Shown here: positions 1-7,762 of the stretch, piece after piece
Layout of the letters: each line of letters begins with the position of its first letter
Numbering within the stretch: position 1 is the first letter of the stretch
NCBI RefSeq assembly: GCF_029892065.1
Contig: NZ_CP120373.1
Span: 4,099,001-4,163,000, forward strand
Source: Sinorhizobium garamanticum
GTDB taxonomy: Bacteria; Pseudomonadota; Alphaproteobacteria; Rhizobiales; Rhizobiaceae
Reading direction: 5' to 3'
Length of the DNA stretch: 64,000 nt
Made by a program: the position numbers and the translations under genes
Notes under the pieces: model-generated
What the model was told of the DNA's origin: nothing
Seen by the model: only the letters and a program-made list of their open reading frames with translations
Databases searched by the model: none

Positions 1-24
1 CGATTCCTTCAAATCTGACGGCAT
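1..24 (-). CDS. 5' end of a divergent gene, possibly an Lrp/AsnC-type regulator (partial)
   Basis: Only the first eight codons (reading M-P-S-D-L-K-E-S) lie in the window; the gene continues off the left edge. What supports it is an ATG on the minus strand at position 24 preceded by a strong purine-rich ribosome binding site (GGGAGGAAA) with good spacing. It is divergent from phhA across a 112-base gap. In many rhizobia an Lrp/AsnC-family regulator is divergent from phenylalanine hydroxylase, so that identity is inferred from context and not from protein sequence. Confidence 0.5.
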
Positions 25-136
25 TTCGAAATTTCCTCCCGCCAGGAAGCCGCTGACCGGCAACTGTGAAACAAATACTCAGCCCGTTGGGGATACAATT
101 GCAACAGCAATCTGTTCTGACGAATGAGGAGACGTC

Positions 137-928
137 ATGACCAAACAAAGCACCTACACCGCGAAACTGCCGGAACCGGACGGCACCTATCTCTACACAC
201 CGGAGGAGGATGCGGTCTGGGGCGAACTCTATCTGCGGCAGATGAAGCTGCTTGCCGACAAGGCATGCGACGAATATCTCGAAGGCGTGCGGACCCTCGG
301 CCTCAATCCGGACCATGTCCCGCAGCTCAAGGACGTCAACCGCAGGCTCGCCGAAACCACGGGCTTCGGCGTCGAGGGCGTGCCGGCGCTTATCCCGCCT
401 TCGCGCTTCTACGAACTCCTTTCACAAGGCAAGTTCCCACTCGCGACCTTCATGCGCCGCCGGGAGCACATCGACTATATCGAGGAACCCGACCTCTTCC
501 ACGAGGTCTTCGGCCATTGCCCGCTGCTGACCAACCAGAGCTACGCCAACTTCGTCCGCCGCTTCGGCCAGAAGGCGGTCAAGCTCGGCAAGGACTATTC
601 GTGGCATCTGTTCCGCTTCTTCTGGTTCACGGTCGAGTTCGGCCTTATCAACACACCGAAGGGCCGGCGCTGCTACGGCGCGGGGGTCGTTTCGTCAACG
701 AGCGAGACGCGCCATGCCATGGAGACGATGGACTGCGAATTCCGCCCCTTCGATCTGATGAGCGTTCTGCGGACGCCCTACCGCATCGATATCGTCCAGC
801 CGATCTACTATGTCATCGACAGCTTCGCCCAGCTCGAGACGATTATCGAGGAGGACATCCCTGCACGGATCAATGAAGCCAAGAGGCTTGGTGATTTTGC
901 GCCGACCTTCGAGGCCAAGGCGTCCTAA
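137..928 (+). CDS. phhA: phenylalanine 4-monooxygenase
   Basis: Cytoplasmic, pterin-dependent, non-heme iron enzyme that hydroxylates phenylalanine to tyrosine, the entry step of phenylalanine catabolism. The 263-residue product is the usual length of the single-domain bacterial enzyme, without the N-terminal ACT domain of the animal proteins. The iron-binding motif H-E-V-F-G-H is at about residues 122-127 and the third ligand, Glu in F-W-F-T-V-E-F-G, at about 166. The ATG at 137 has a GAGGAGA ribosome binding site. The gene stands alone, divergent from a probable regulator and followed by a hairpin before speB. Confidence 0.95.
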   Translation: MTKQSTYTAKLPEPDGTYLYTPEEDAVWGELYLRQMKLLADKACDEYLEGVRTLGLNPDHVPQLKDVNRRLAETTGFGVEGVPALIPPSRFYELLSQGKFPLATFMRRREHIDYIEEPDLFHEVFGHCPLLTNQSYANFVRRFGQKAVKLGKDYSWHLFRFFWFTVEFGLINTPKGRRCYGAGVVSSTSETRHAMETMDCEFRPFDLMSVLRTPYRIDIVQPIYYVIDSFAQLETIIEEDIPARINEAKRLGDFAPTFEAKAS

Positions 929-956
929 GGTTGTCCCCTTGGAATGCACATGATTT

Positions 957-983
957 TGCCGGCAAGCTCTTGCCTTGCCGGCA
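957..983 (+). terminator. hairpin between phhA and speB
   Basis: A 10-bp perfect inverted repeat (TGCCGGCAAG / CTTGCCGGCA) with a 7-base loop lies 29 bases after the phhA stop and 40 bases before the speB start. It has only a weak T-rich tail, so it is a plausible but imperfect intrinsic terminator. Confidence 0.4.
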
Positions 984-1023
984 TCGTTTGTCCAACGTCC
1001 CGTCAAACTGACGGGAGACGGGC

Positions 1024-1980
1024 ATGGCAAACAAGACGATCGACCACGCGATCACGGCAAGATCACTGACTGCGGCGGCGTCCGATCCCACCCACGCCGG
1101 CATCCTTTCCTTCATGCGGCGGAAATACACCAAGCAATTGAAGGGCGTGGACACCGTCGTCTGGGGCATTCCCTTCGACGCAGCGACCTCCAACCGCCCC
1201 GGCGCCCGTTTCGGACCGCAGGCGATCCGCCGCGCCTCCGCCATCTTCGACAACGATCCGCAATATCCGTTCGAGCGCGATCTCTTTGCCGACATGGCGA
1301 CGATCGACTATGGCGACTGCCTGCTCGACTACGGCAATCACACCAAGACGCCCGCGACGATCGAGCGTGAGGCGGCGAGGATCCTGAAATCCGGCGCCTA
1401 TCTGCTGACGCTCGGTGGCGACCATTTCGTCACCTATCCCGTACTCAAGGCTCACGCCGCCTTGCATGGCCCCCTCGCCCTCGTTCAGTTCGACGCCCAT
1501 CAGGATACCTGGCCGGACGAGAGGGGCCGCATCGACCATGGCTCCTTTGTCGGTCGCGCCGCACGCGAGGGGTTGATCGACGTTGAGCGTTCGATCCAGA
1601 TCGGCATCAGGACGCACGCGCCCGAGGATTGCGGCATCCGGATCGTCTATGGCTACGAGGTCGAGGAGATGCGCGCCGAGGAGATCGCCGACACGATCGT
1701 CCGGCATGTCGGCAGCCCGCCCGCCTATCTGACCTTCGATATCGACTGCCTCGATCCAGCCTATGCGCCTGGCACCGGCACGCCCGTGGCCGGCGGACCG
1801 TCGAGCGCGAAAATCCTTTCGGTGCTGCGCAAGCTTGGTGCTCTCCACATCGCCGGGAGCGACGTCGTCGAGGTGGCGCCGGCTTACGACCATGCCGACA
1901 TGACCGCCATTGCTGGCTCGACGATCGCCATGTATATGCTGGGCCTGCGGGCCGAATGGCTCGCGGAAAGGCGCGGCTAA
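1024..1980 (+). CDS. speB: agmatinase / ureohydrolase family protein
   Basis: Binuclear-manganese ureohydrolase expected to split agmatine to putrescine and urea in the cytoplasm. All metal-ligand motifs of the arginase/agmatinase family are present: G-G-D-H-F at about 130-134, F-D-A-H-Q-D at about 156-161, and T-F-D-I-D-C-L-D-P followed by P-G-T-G-T-P from about 237. The length, 318 residues, is typical of agmatinase. The ATG at 1024 has a GGGAGA ribosome binding site. Related ureohydrolases act on guanidinobutyrate or other guanidino compounds, so the exact substrate is not fixed by the sequence. Confidence 0.87.
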   Translation: MANKTIDHAITARSLTAAASDPTHAGILSFMRRKYTKQLKGVDTVVWGIPFDAATSNRPGARFGPQAIRRASAIFDNDPQYPFERDLFADMATIDYGDCLLDYGNHTKTPATIEREAARILKSGAYLLTLGGDHFVTYPVLKAHAALHGPLALVQFDAHQDTWPDERGRIDHGSFVGRAAREGLIDVERSIQIGIRTHAPEDCGIRIVYGYEVEEMRAEEIADTIVRHVGSPPAYLTFDIDCLDPAYAPGTGTPVAGGPSSAKILSVLRKLGALHIAGSDVVEVAPAYDHADMTAIAGSTIAMYMLGLRAEWLAERRG

Positions 1981-1994
1981 TTCGCAGCGACCGC

Positions 1995-2099
1995 TACAGC
2001 GCCGCGCGTCTTGTCAGACGCGCAAAGGACGCTGTAGCACTTTGAATTGCTGCATGTTTTTATCCTTAAATCGGATACGATTTAAGGAAACATGCAGTA
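1995..2099 (+). repeat. RIME1 intergenic mosaic element, copy 1
   Basis: Two adjacent imperfect palindromes make up this 105-base element. The first begins TACAGCGCCGCGCGTC and ends CGCTGTA; the second begins CTGCATG and ends CATGCAG. It lies in the speB-argC gap. The same unit recurs seven more times in the window. It matches my recollection of the Rhizobium-specific intergenic mosaic element RIME1. Confidence 0.85.
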
Positions 2100-2170
2100 A
2101 GAAATTGATTCGATTCTATGCCAGACTGATTCCGGAAATTTCCGTAACCGTCTGGAGGAACAGGTAAATC

Positions 2171-3103
2171 ATGAAACCGAAGATCTTCATCGATGGCGAA
2201 CACGGCACCACCGGGCTGCAGATCCGCACCCGCATGGCTGGTCGCACGGATGTCGAACTGCTGTCGATCCCGGAAGCGGAACGCCGCAACGCCGCGATGC
2301 GCGAAGACCTGCTCAACGATGCCGACATCGCCATACTCTGCTTGCCTGACGACGCGTCGCGCGAAGCCGTGTCGATGGTCGCCGGCAACAATCGCGTACG
2401 CATCATCGACACGTCGACCGCCCATCGCGTCGCACCCGACTGGGCCTATGGCTTCGCCGAAATGGACAAAGCGCAGGCCGAAAAGATCCGCGACGCTCGC
2501 CATGTCGCCAACCCCGGCTGCTATCCGACCGGCGCCATCGGCCTGATCCGGCCGCTGCGTCAGGCGGGCATCCTGCCGGATGGCTATCCGGTCACCGTCA
2601 ATGCGGTTTCCGGTTATACCGGCGGCGGCAAGCAGATGATCGCGCAGATGGAGGACGAGAAGAACCCGGACCACATCAGCGCGCCGCATTTCCTCTACGG
2701 GCTGACGCTCAAGCACAAGCATGTCCCGGAAATGAAGATGCACGGCCTGCTCGAACGCGCTCCGATCTTCTCGCCGTCCGTCGGCAAATTCCCGCAGGGC
2801 ATGATCGTGCAGGTGCCGCTGTATCTCGATGATCTCGCCGCCGGCGCGACGCTCGAAAGCATTCATGCCGCGCTCGTGGAGCACTATGCCGGCCAGTCGA
2901 TCGTGGAGGTCGCTCCGCTTGCCGAAAGCGCGCAGCTCGCCCGCATCGACGCAACGGAACTCGCAGGCAAGGACACAATGAAGCTTTTCGTCTTCGGAAC
3001 GAGTGGCGGAACCCATGTGAACCTCGTCGCCCTGCTCGACAACCTCGGCAAGGGCGCTTCGGGCGCGGCAGTCCAGAACATGGACCTGATGCTGTCAGCC
3101 TGA
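2171..3103 (+). CDS. argC: N-acetyl-gamma-glutamyl-phosphate reductase (type 2)
   Basis: NADPH-dependent reductase of arginine biosynthesis that converts N-acetylglutamyl-phosphate to the semialdehyde. The active-site cysteine is in N-P-G-C-Y-P-T-G at about residue 117. The N-terminal nucleotide-binding segment and the conserved E-H-G-T-T-G-L-Q near the start are also visible. At 310 residues it belongs to the shorter type 2 ArgC class common in alphaproteobacteria. The ATG at 2171 follows a TCTGGAGGAA ribosome binding site. It is convergent with ctaA, with a shared hairpin terminator between them. Confidence 0.95.
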   Translation: MKPKIFIDGEHGTTGLQIRTRMAGRTDVELLSIPEAERRNAAMREDLLNDADIAILCLPDDASREAVSMVAGNNRVRIIDTSTAHRVAPDWAYGFAEMDKAQAEKIRDARHVANPGCYPTGAIGLIRPLRQAGILPDGYPVTVNAVSGYTGGGKQMIAQMEDEKNPDHISAPHFLYGLTLKHKHVPEMKMHGLLERAPIFSPSVGKFPQGMIVQVPLYLDDLAAGATLESIHAALVEHYAGQSIVEVAPLAESAQLARIDATELAGKDTMKLFVFGTSGGTHVNLVALLDNLGKGASGAAVQNMDLMLSA

Positions 3104-3123
3104 ATAAAGCCGTCAAAAACCGT

Positions 3124-3156
3124 GCCCCCGACAGTCGCCTGCCGGGGGCTTTTTTA
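3124..3156 (+). terminator. intrinsic terminator of argC, probably bidirectional
   Basis: A GC-rich stem (GCCCCCGACA with near-complement TGCCGGGGGC) is followed by a run of six Ts. On the other strand a run of five As precedes it, so it may also stop ctaA transcripts arriving from the right. Confidence 0.85.
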
Positions 3157-3174
3157 TTGCCATTGCAAGTTTGG

Positions 3175-4278
3175 TCAGTCGCGGAGCTCGATCGCTGTCG
3201 ATTTCGGATATTCGCCGACGAAGCCCCGCCAATGAGCGATGGCGAAACCGAGCACGACCAGTGCACCCGCCTGATGCAGAACACCCCAGCCGATCGGCAC
3301 CTGCAGCACGAGCGTGGTGATGCCGATCGCGGCCTGGATAGTCACCAACGCGAAGAGAACCACCGAGCGGCGCGCATGCGTCGTTTCCGGAGCCGCCCGC
3401 AACGAAGCAAGCATGTGTGCTAGTGCCAGTGCGAACAGCAGGTAGGCGCCGGCACGATGGAAGAATTGCACGGTCTTCGGATTCTCGAAGAGATTGATCC
3501 AGGCCGGTTGCTGCACGAACAGCCCTCCCGGGATGATGGCGCCGTCCATCAGCGGCCAGGTGTTGTAAGTGAATCCTGCATCGAGACCGGCCACCAGCGC
3601 GCCGAGATAGATTTGGAACAGGCTCACGACCGCGAGGATCGCCGCCATCGATCGCGACCTTTTCGTCGGCGCGGCGTCGCTCGAATGCGGGCAAAGACCG
3701 CGCAGGATCCACATGCAGCCGGCAAAGATCAGGCAGGCGATGACGAGGTGCGTGGCAAGCCGGTACTGGCTGACCTCAGTGCGTTCGACGAGACCGGAGG
3801 AGACCATCCACCAGCCGATGAAGCCCTGGAATCCGCCGAGCGCCAGAATGCCGAGAAGCGGCCATCTAAGGCGTCGCTCGATCCGGCCCGTAACCCAGAA
3901 AAAGAAAAGCGGCAGGGCGAAGATGACGCCAATGGTACGCGCCAACAACCGATGCGCCCACTCCCACCAGAAGATCGTCTTGAACTCCTCGACCGTCATG
4001 CCCTTGTTGAGCTGCTCGTACTGCGGAATACGCTGATAGAGCCGGAACTCCTCTTTCCATTCCTCGGCGGAAAGCGGCGGTATGACTCCATGAACGGGCT
4101 TCCACTCCGTGATCGAAAGACCGGATTCGGTCAGCCGCGTCGCACCGCCAACGAGCACCAAGGCGAACAGAGCAAAAAGAACGGCTGCGAGCCAGCCGCG
4201 GATTTGCCGGCGGTTGCGCTCCGTCCTGCCGATCTCGCTCAGCAGCGTCTGTTCTGTTGCCAACTCGGCGTGGGCCAT
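3175..4278 (-). CDS. ctaA: heme A synthase
   Basis: Polytopic inner-membrane enzyme that oxidises heme O to heme A for cytochrome aa3 oxidase. The 367-residue protein has the eight-helix pattern of the COX15/CtaA family. Expected heme-ligand histidines occur in W-E-W-A-H-R and F-F-H-R-A-G-A-Y; C-terminal histidines include V-L-H-Q-A-G. The ATG at 4278 (M-A-H-A-E-L) is chosen over the upstream in-frame start at 4383 because it has an AGAGGA ribosome binding site and matches the usual family length. No ctaB or cox genes are adjacent. Confidence 0.93.
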   Translation of the reverse strand: MAHAELATEQTLLSEIGRTERNRRQIRGWLAAVLFALFALVLVGGATRLTESGLSITEWKPVHGVIPPLSAEEWKEEFRLYQRIPQYEQLNKGMTVEEFKTIFWWEWAHRLLARTIGVIFALPLFFFWVTGRIERRLRWPLLGILALGGFQGFIGWWMVSSGLVERTEVSQYRLATHLVIACLIFAGCMWILRGLCPHSSDAAPTKRSRSMAAILAVVSLFQIYLGALVAGLDAGFTYNTWPLMDGAIIPGGLFVQQPAWINLFENPKTVQFFHRAGAYLLFALALAHMLASLRAAPETTHARRSVVLFALVTIQAAIGITTLVLQVPIGWGVLHQAGALVVLGFAIAHWRGFVGEYPKSTAIELRD

Positions 4279-4414
4279 GGATTTTCCTCTTTTCTCACCG
4301 GGACACGGCCATGCCTGCGGCAAGCTTCCAGCCCAGCCAGCCCCGAAAGCCGTTGATTTGCACCAGAGTGCCGTGCAAAACAAGGCCGAAGCCTTTGCGG
4401 CATGCCGTCGCGGC

Positions 4415-4514
4415 TACTGCATGTTTCCTCAAATCGTACCGACTTGAGGAAACATGCAGCGATCCAAAGTGCTACAGCGTCCTTTGTGCGTCCGATAAGA
4501 CGCGCGGCGCTGTA
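4415..4514 (-). repeat. RIME1 intergenic mosaic element, copy 2
   Basis: Same two-palindrome unit as at 1995-2099 but in inverse orientation: the CTGCATG...CATGCAG palindrome comes first and the GCGCGGCGCTGTA end last. It sits between ctaA and the DUF2842 gene and ends 30 bases before the latter's start codon. Confidence 0.85.
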
Positions 4515-4544
4515 GTGAAGCACAAGCCATCCGAAAGAAATGAA

Positions 4545-4757
4545 ATGCCCGTACGCCTCAGAAAACTGATCGGCACGATCCTTATCATCATCCTTGTCGT
4601 CGTTTACGCGCTGGCGGCCGTCACCTTCGCTTCGCTGCTGCTCGGCACATCGCCCTGGTGGGTGCATCTGCTCTATTTCTTCCTGACGGGCCTGCTGTGG
4701 ATCCTCCCCGCGATGCTGATCATCAAGTGGATGGAAAAGCCCGCCAAGAACCGCTGA
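4545..4757 (+). CDS. small membrane protein, DUF2842-like
   Basis: A 70-residue protein with a short basic N-terminus (M-P-V-R-L-R-K-L) and two hydrophobic segments at about residues 8-30 and 37-60, ending in a basic tail. The size and layout match the alphaproteobacterial DUF2842 family, whose function is unknown. The ATG at 4545 is preferred over upstream in-frame starts, which would run through the RIME1 element; its ribosome binding site is weak (GAAAGAAAT). The stop codon is 28 bases before the phosphoesterase start, so the two genes may be co-transcribed. Confidence 0.75.
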   Translation: MPVRLRKLIGTILIIILVVVYALAAVTFASLLLGTSPWWVHLLYFFLTGLLWILPAMLIIKWMEKPAKNR

Positions 4758-4784
4758 TTGTCGAGGCATGAGATGGGGCATGAG

Positions 4785-5525
4785 ATGAGGATCGCGGTTA
4801 TTTCCGATATTCACGGCAATGACCTCGCGCTCGAGGCGGTGCTTGCCGATATCGCGGCGCAGGGGGTCAGCGAGATCGTCAATCTCGGCGATCATGTAAG
4901 CGGCCCGCTCAACGCCGCGCGAACCGTCGACATCCTGACCAGACACGACATGCCCGCGATCCGCGGCAACCACGATCGTTATCTTCTCACGCTCGATCCC
5001 GCGCGCATGGGGCCTTCCGACCGCGCGGCGTATGACGAGCTTGAACCGCATCACCTTGCGTGGCTTGCTTCCTTGCCTGAAACCCTGGTCTATCGAGACG
5101 CGCTTTTCCTTTGTCATGGCACGCCGCGCAGCGATGAGACCTACTGGCTGGAAACGCTGACGGCCGATGGCGTGGTTCACATGGCGGGGCGCGACATCAT
5201 CGAGAGCTTCGCCGCGGATATTCGTTATCCCGTGATCCTCTGCGGCCATACGCACATTCCGCGGGCCGTGCGGCTCGCGGACGGCCGACTCGTCGTCAAC
5301 CCCGGCAGCGTCGGCTGCCCCGGCTACGACGATGACGAACCCGTTCCCCACAAGGTCGAAACCGGGTCGCCGGACGCGCGCTATGCCATCGTCGAACGCA
5401 CCGGCGGCGACTGGGATGTCACCTTCCGCTGTGTGCGTTATGATCATGTGGCCATGTCGCGCCTTGCCGCACGTCGCAACCGTCCCGAATGGGCAAGGGC
5501 TCTTGCGACCGGTTTCCTCGACTGA
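4785..5525 (+). CDS. metallophosphoesterase family protein
   Basis: Calcineurin-like phosphoesterase of the YfcE/MJ0936 type, about 246 residues. All family metal-binding motifs can be read in order: S-D-I-H-G-N (about 7-12), N-L-G-D-H (about 32-36), R-G-N-H-D-R (about 59-64), a lone H in L-C-H-G-T-P, and C-G-H-T-H-I-P (about 152-158), followed by N-P-G-S-V-G. The start is uncertain: ATGs at 4773 and 4785 both have purine-rich upstream sequence; 4785 gives the usual M-R-I-A-V-I-S-D-I-H beginning. The physiological substrate cannot be told from sequence. Confidence 0.85.
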   Translation: MRIAVISDIHGNDLALEAVLADIAAQGVSEIVNLGDHVSGPLNAARTVDILTRHDMPAIRGNHDRYLLTLDPARMGPSDRAAYDELEPHHLAWLASLPETLVYRDALFLCHGTPRSDETYWLETLTADGVVHMAGRDIIESFAADIRYPVILCGHTHIPRAVRLADGRLVVNPGSVGCPGYDDDEPVPHKVETGSPDARYAIVERTGGDWDVTFRCVRYDHVAMSRLAARRNRPEWARALATGFLD

Positions 5526-5527
5526 CG

Positions 5528-6178
5528 CTATTGTGCGCGTTCCAGCGCGTGGAGGTCCGCGCCGGTGATTGCAGCAATGTTTCGCGTCACCTTGTCGACC
5601 GGCCAATCCCACCAGGCAATCGCCTGCAATCTGTCGACGGTTTCCGCGGGGAATCGCATTTTGACGATGCGCGCAGGATTTCCCGCCACGATCGAATAGG
5701 GCGGTACCTCTTTCGAAACCACCGACTTTGTAGCTACGATGGCGCCGTTCCCGATCCTGGTCCCTGGCAGGATCGTCGCATGCATACCAATCCAGACATC
5801 ATTGCCGACAACCGTGTCGCCGCGATAGCCACTGGCATAGGCAGATTGGTCAAAACCGTCGCGCCAACTGCCGGGAAAGATGCTGAAGGGAAAGGTCGAG
5901 AAACCGCCGAGGGCGTGATTGGCTCCGTTCATGATGAACTTCACGCCGGTGGCGAGTGCGCAATATCAGCCGATCACCAAACGGTCGCCGATGAAATCAT
6001 AGTGGTATAGGACGCACTTTTCCTCGAAGTGCTCGGGTCCCTCTGGATCGTCGTAGTAGCTGAAATCGCCAGCATCGATGAGAGATGAACGCACGATGTT
6101 CTTGAGAAAGCCAATGCGTGGAAATTCGGCGACAGGAAATTTGTCACCGGGATTCGGCGTGGATAGCGTGACCGGCAT
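5528..6178 (-). pseudogene. Vat/CatB-like (XAT) O-acetyltransferase gene interrupted by an in-frame stop
   Basis: One open frame carries a complete hexapeptide-repeat acetyltransferase of the streptogramin/xenobiotic class. The N-terminal part runs from the ATG at 6178 (with AAGGAGC ribosome binding site) to G-D-R-L-V-I-G. The C-terminal part begins Y-C-A-L-A-T-G-V-K-F-I-M-N-G-A-N-H, with the catalytic histidine in N-G-A-N-H. A single TGA at 5966-5968 separates them without any frame change. A CGA-to-TGA transition would explain it, since Arg or Lys is expected there. The full reading is 216 codons, normal for the family. It may be a true pseudogene, or residual product may arise by readthrough. 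Confidence 0.82.
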
Positions 6179-6454
6179 GAGTTGCTCCTTGAAAGAAAGG
6201 CTCGTCAAGCGTGTGGGTTTTCGGCGGTCCGGCCGCACGGCACTCCGCTCATGTCCGGACCTTCTTCAGTGGCGCATCTACCCCTCCATCGATCGGCGCA
6301 AAACTAGCGCAGCCGCCGAGGCTTGCCAACCGCTCGCGGAATACGAGCTCACCGCTGTGCGCTTCATGCTTTGCTAACCGCAATCTGCTGTTGCCCGCGA
6401 AATAGCCGTCCCTTCGCTCGAAATTAAGCTGATTGAAGCGACATCTGAGTTTCA

Positions 6455-7717
6455 ATGGAGACACGACCTCGCTTCCTAACGGTAGATGAAATGACGAATG
6501 CCTGCTTCACCTTGTCGGCGTTGGACGAGCCGCAGCCGAACGATCGCGCCTCGACCCACCGTTCAGAAGCACAAGGCGCCGAAAAGATAACAATCTCCAT
6601 CCACACCGACATCGCCGTGCTCGAAGCGGAATGGCGCGCTCTCGACGAGAACGGTCAGAACTCGCTGCACCAGAGCTTCGACTGGTGCGCCGCGTGGCGG
6701 AAAACACACAAGGGCCAGACGCTCTTCGTTCGCGCCGTGCGCGGCCAGCAAACGCTCTTTATCCTGCCGTTCGAAATCGACAGAAGACGCTTCTTCCGCA
6801 CGGCGCGGCTGATCGGCTCCGATCATAGCAATCTCAATACCGGCCTGTTTGCCGACGAGGACGCAACTCCGCCTATGGAGGTCATGAGCGTGCTGACCTG
6901 CGGAATCAAACGCCAGCTGCGCGGGTTGGCGGACATCGTCACCCTCGACAAGACGCCAGCGACGTGGCGCGGGAAGGTTCATCCGCTTGCCGCGCTACCC
7001 GCCTTGCAGAATGCCAACGCCTCGTTTCAATTGCCGCTCCTCGGGAACATCGAACGCACGCTGGCACAGCTCAACGCAAAGCGGCGACGCAGGAAGATGC
7101 GGATCTCGGAGCGGCGTCTCGCCGCGCTTGGCGGCTATGACTACGTGGTCGCCCGTGAGACATCGGAAGCGCACGCGCTTCTGGAAACCTTCTTCCAGCA
7201 GAAGGCGGCACGCTTCGAGGCGCACGGCCTGCCGGACGTGTTTCAGGACGCCGAAACACGCGCCTTCTTCCATCAGCTCGTAGAGCGTGGTCAAACAGTG
7301 GACGGTCGATTGCTGGAGCTCAACGCGATTCGCCTCAAGGGCGAGCATGAAGACCGGATCCTTGCGATCGCCGGCCTTTCGCGCAAGGGCGATCACGTCA
7401 TTTGCCAGTTCGGCTCGATTGACGAAGGAATCGCCGCCGACAGCAGTCCGGGAGAGTTGTTGTTTTACAGGATTATCGAGCGGCTGTGTTCCGACGGCGT
7501 GGCGCTCTTCGATTTCGGGATCGGCGATCAGCCCTACAAACGCTCTTGGTGCACAATCGAAACCCCGTTGCGGGACATCGTCTTGCCCGTGACGCTCCGC
7601 GGACACCTGGCCGCCCGTATCCATCTCGGAGCGATGCTGGCCAAGCGGCTGATAAAGGCCAACAAAGCATCCTACGCATTCGTCCAGCGGCTGCGCCAGC
7701 GGCGTCAACAGCGCTGA
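6455..7717 (+). CDS. CelD/BcsL-like GNAT-family acetyltransferase
   Basis: A 420-residue cytoplasmic protein resembling the CelD (cellulose biosynthesis) acetyltransferase_6 group. Features are a D-W-C-A-A-W-R-K segment early on, a G-S-D-H-S-N-L-N stretch in the N-terminal half, and a C-terminal GNAT-like core with P-G-E-L-L-F-Y followed by L-F-D-F-G-I-G-D-Q-P-Y-K. Proteins of this type are often found in exopolysaccharide gene clusters and are thought to acylate sugars or carrier intermediates. It lies convergent to the co-polymerase gene. The start at 6455 has no clear ribosome binding site; 6491 is an alternative ATG. Confidence 0.75.
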   Translation: METRPRFLTVDEMTNACFTLSALDEPQPNDRASTHRSEAQGAEKITISIHTDIAVLEAEWRALDENGQNSLHQSFDWCAAWRKTHKGQTLFVRAVRGQQTLFILPFEIDRRRFFRTARLIGSDHSNLNTGLFADEDATPPMEVMSVLTCGIKRQLRGLADIVTLDKTPATWRGKVHPLAALPALQNANASFQLPLLGNIERTLAQLNAKRRRRKMRISERRLAALGGYDYVVARETSEAHALLETFFQQKAARFEAHGLPDVFQDAETRAFFHQLVERGQTVDGRLLELNAIRLKGEHEDRILAIAGLSRKGDHVICQFGSIDEGIAADSSPGELLFYRIIERLCSDGVALFDFGIGDQPYKRSWCTIETPLRDIVLPVTLRGHLAARIHLGAMLAKRLIKANKASYAFVQRLRQRRQQR

Positions 7718-7762
7718 AGCCGGCGGACCAGCTTTGAGCCTCCGAAACGGTGCGCGTGCGCC

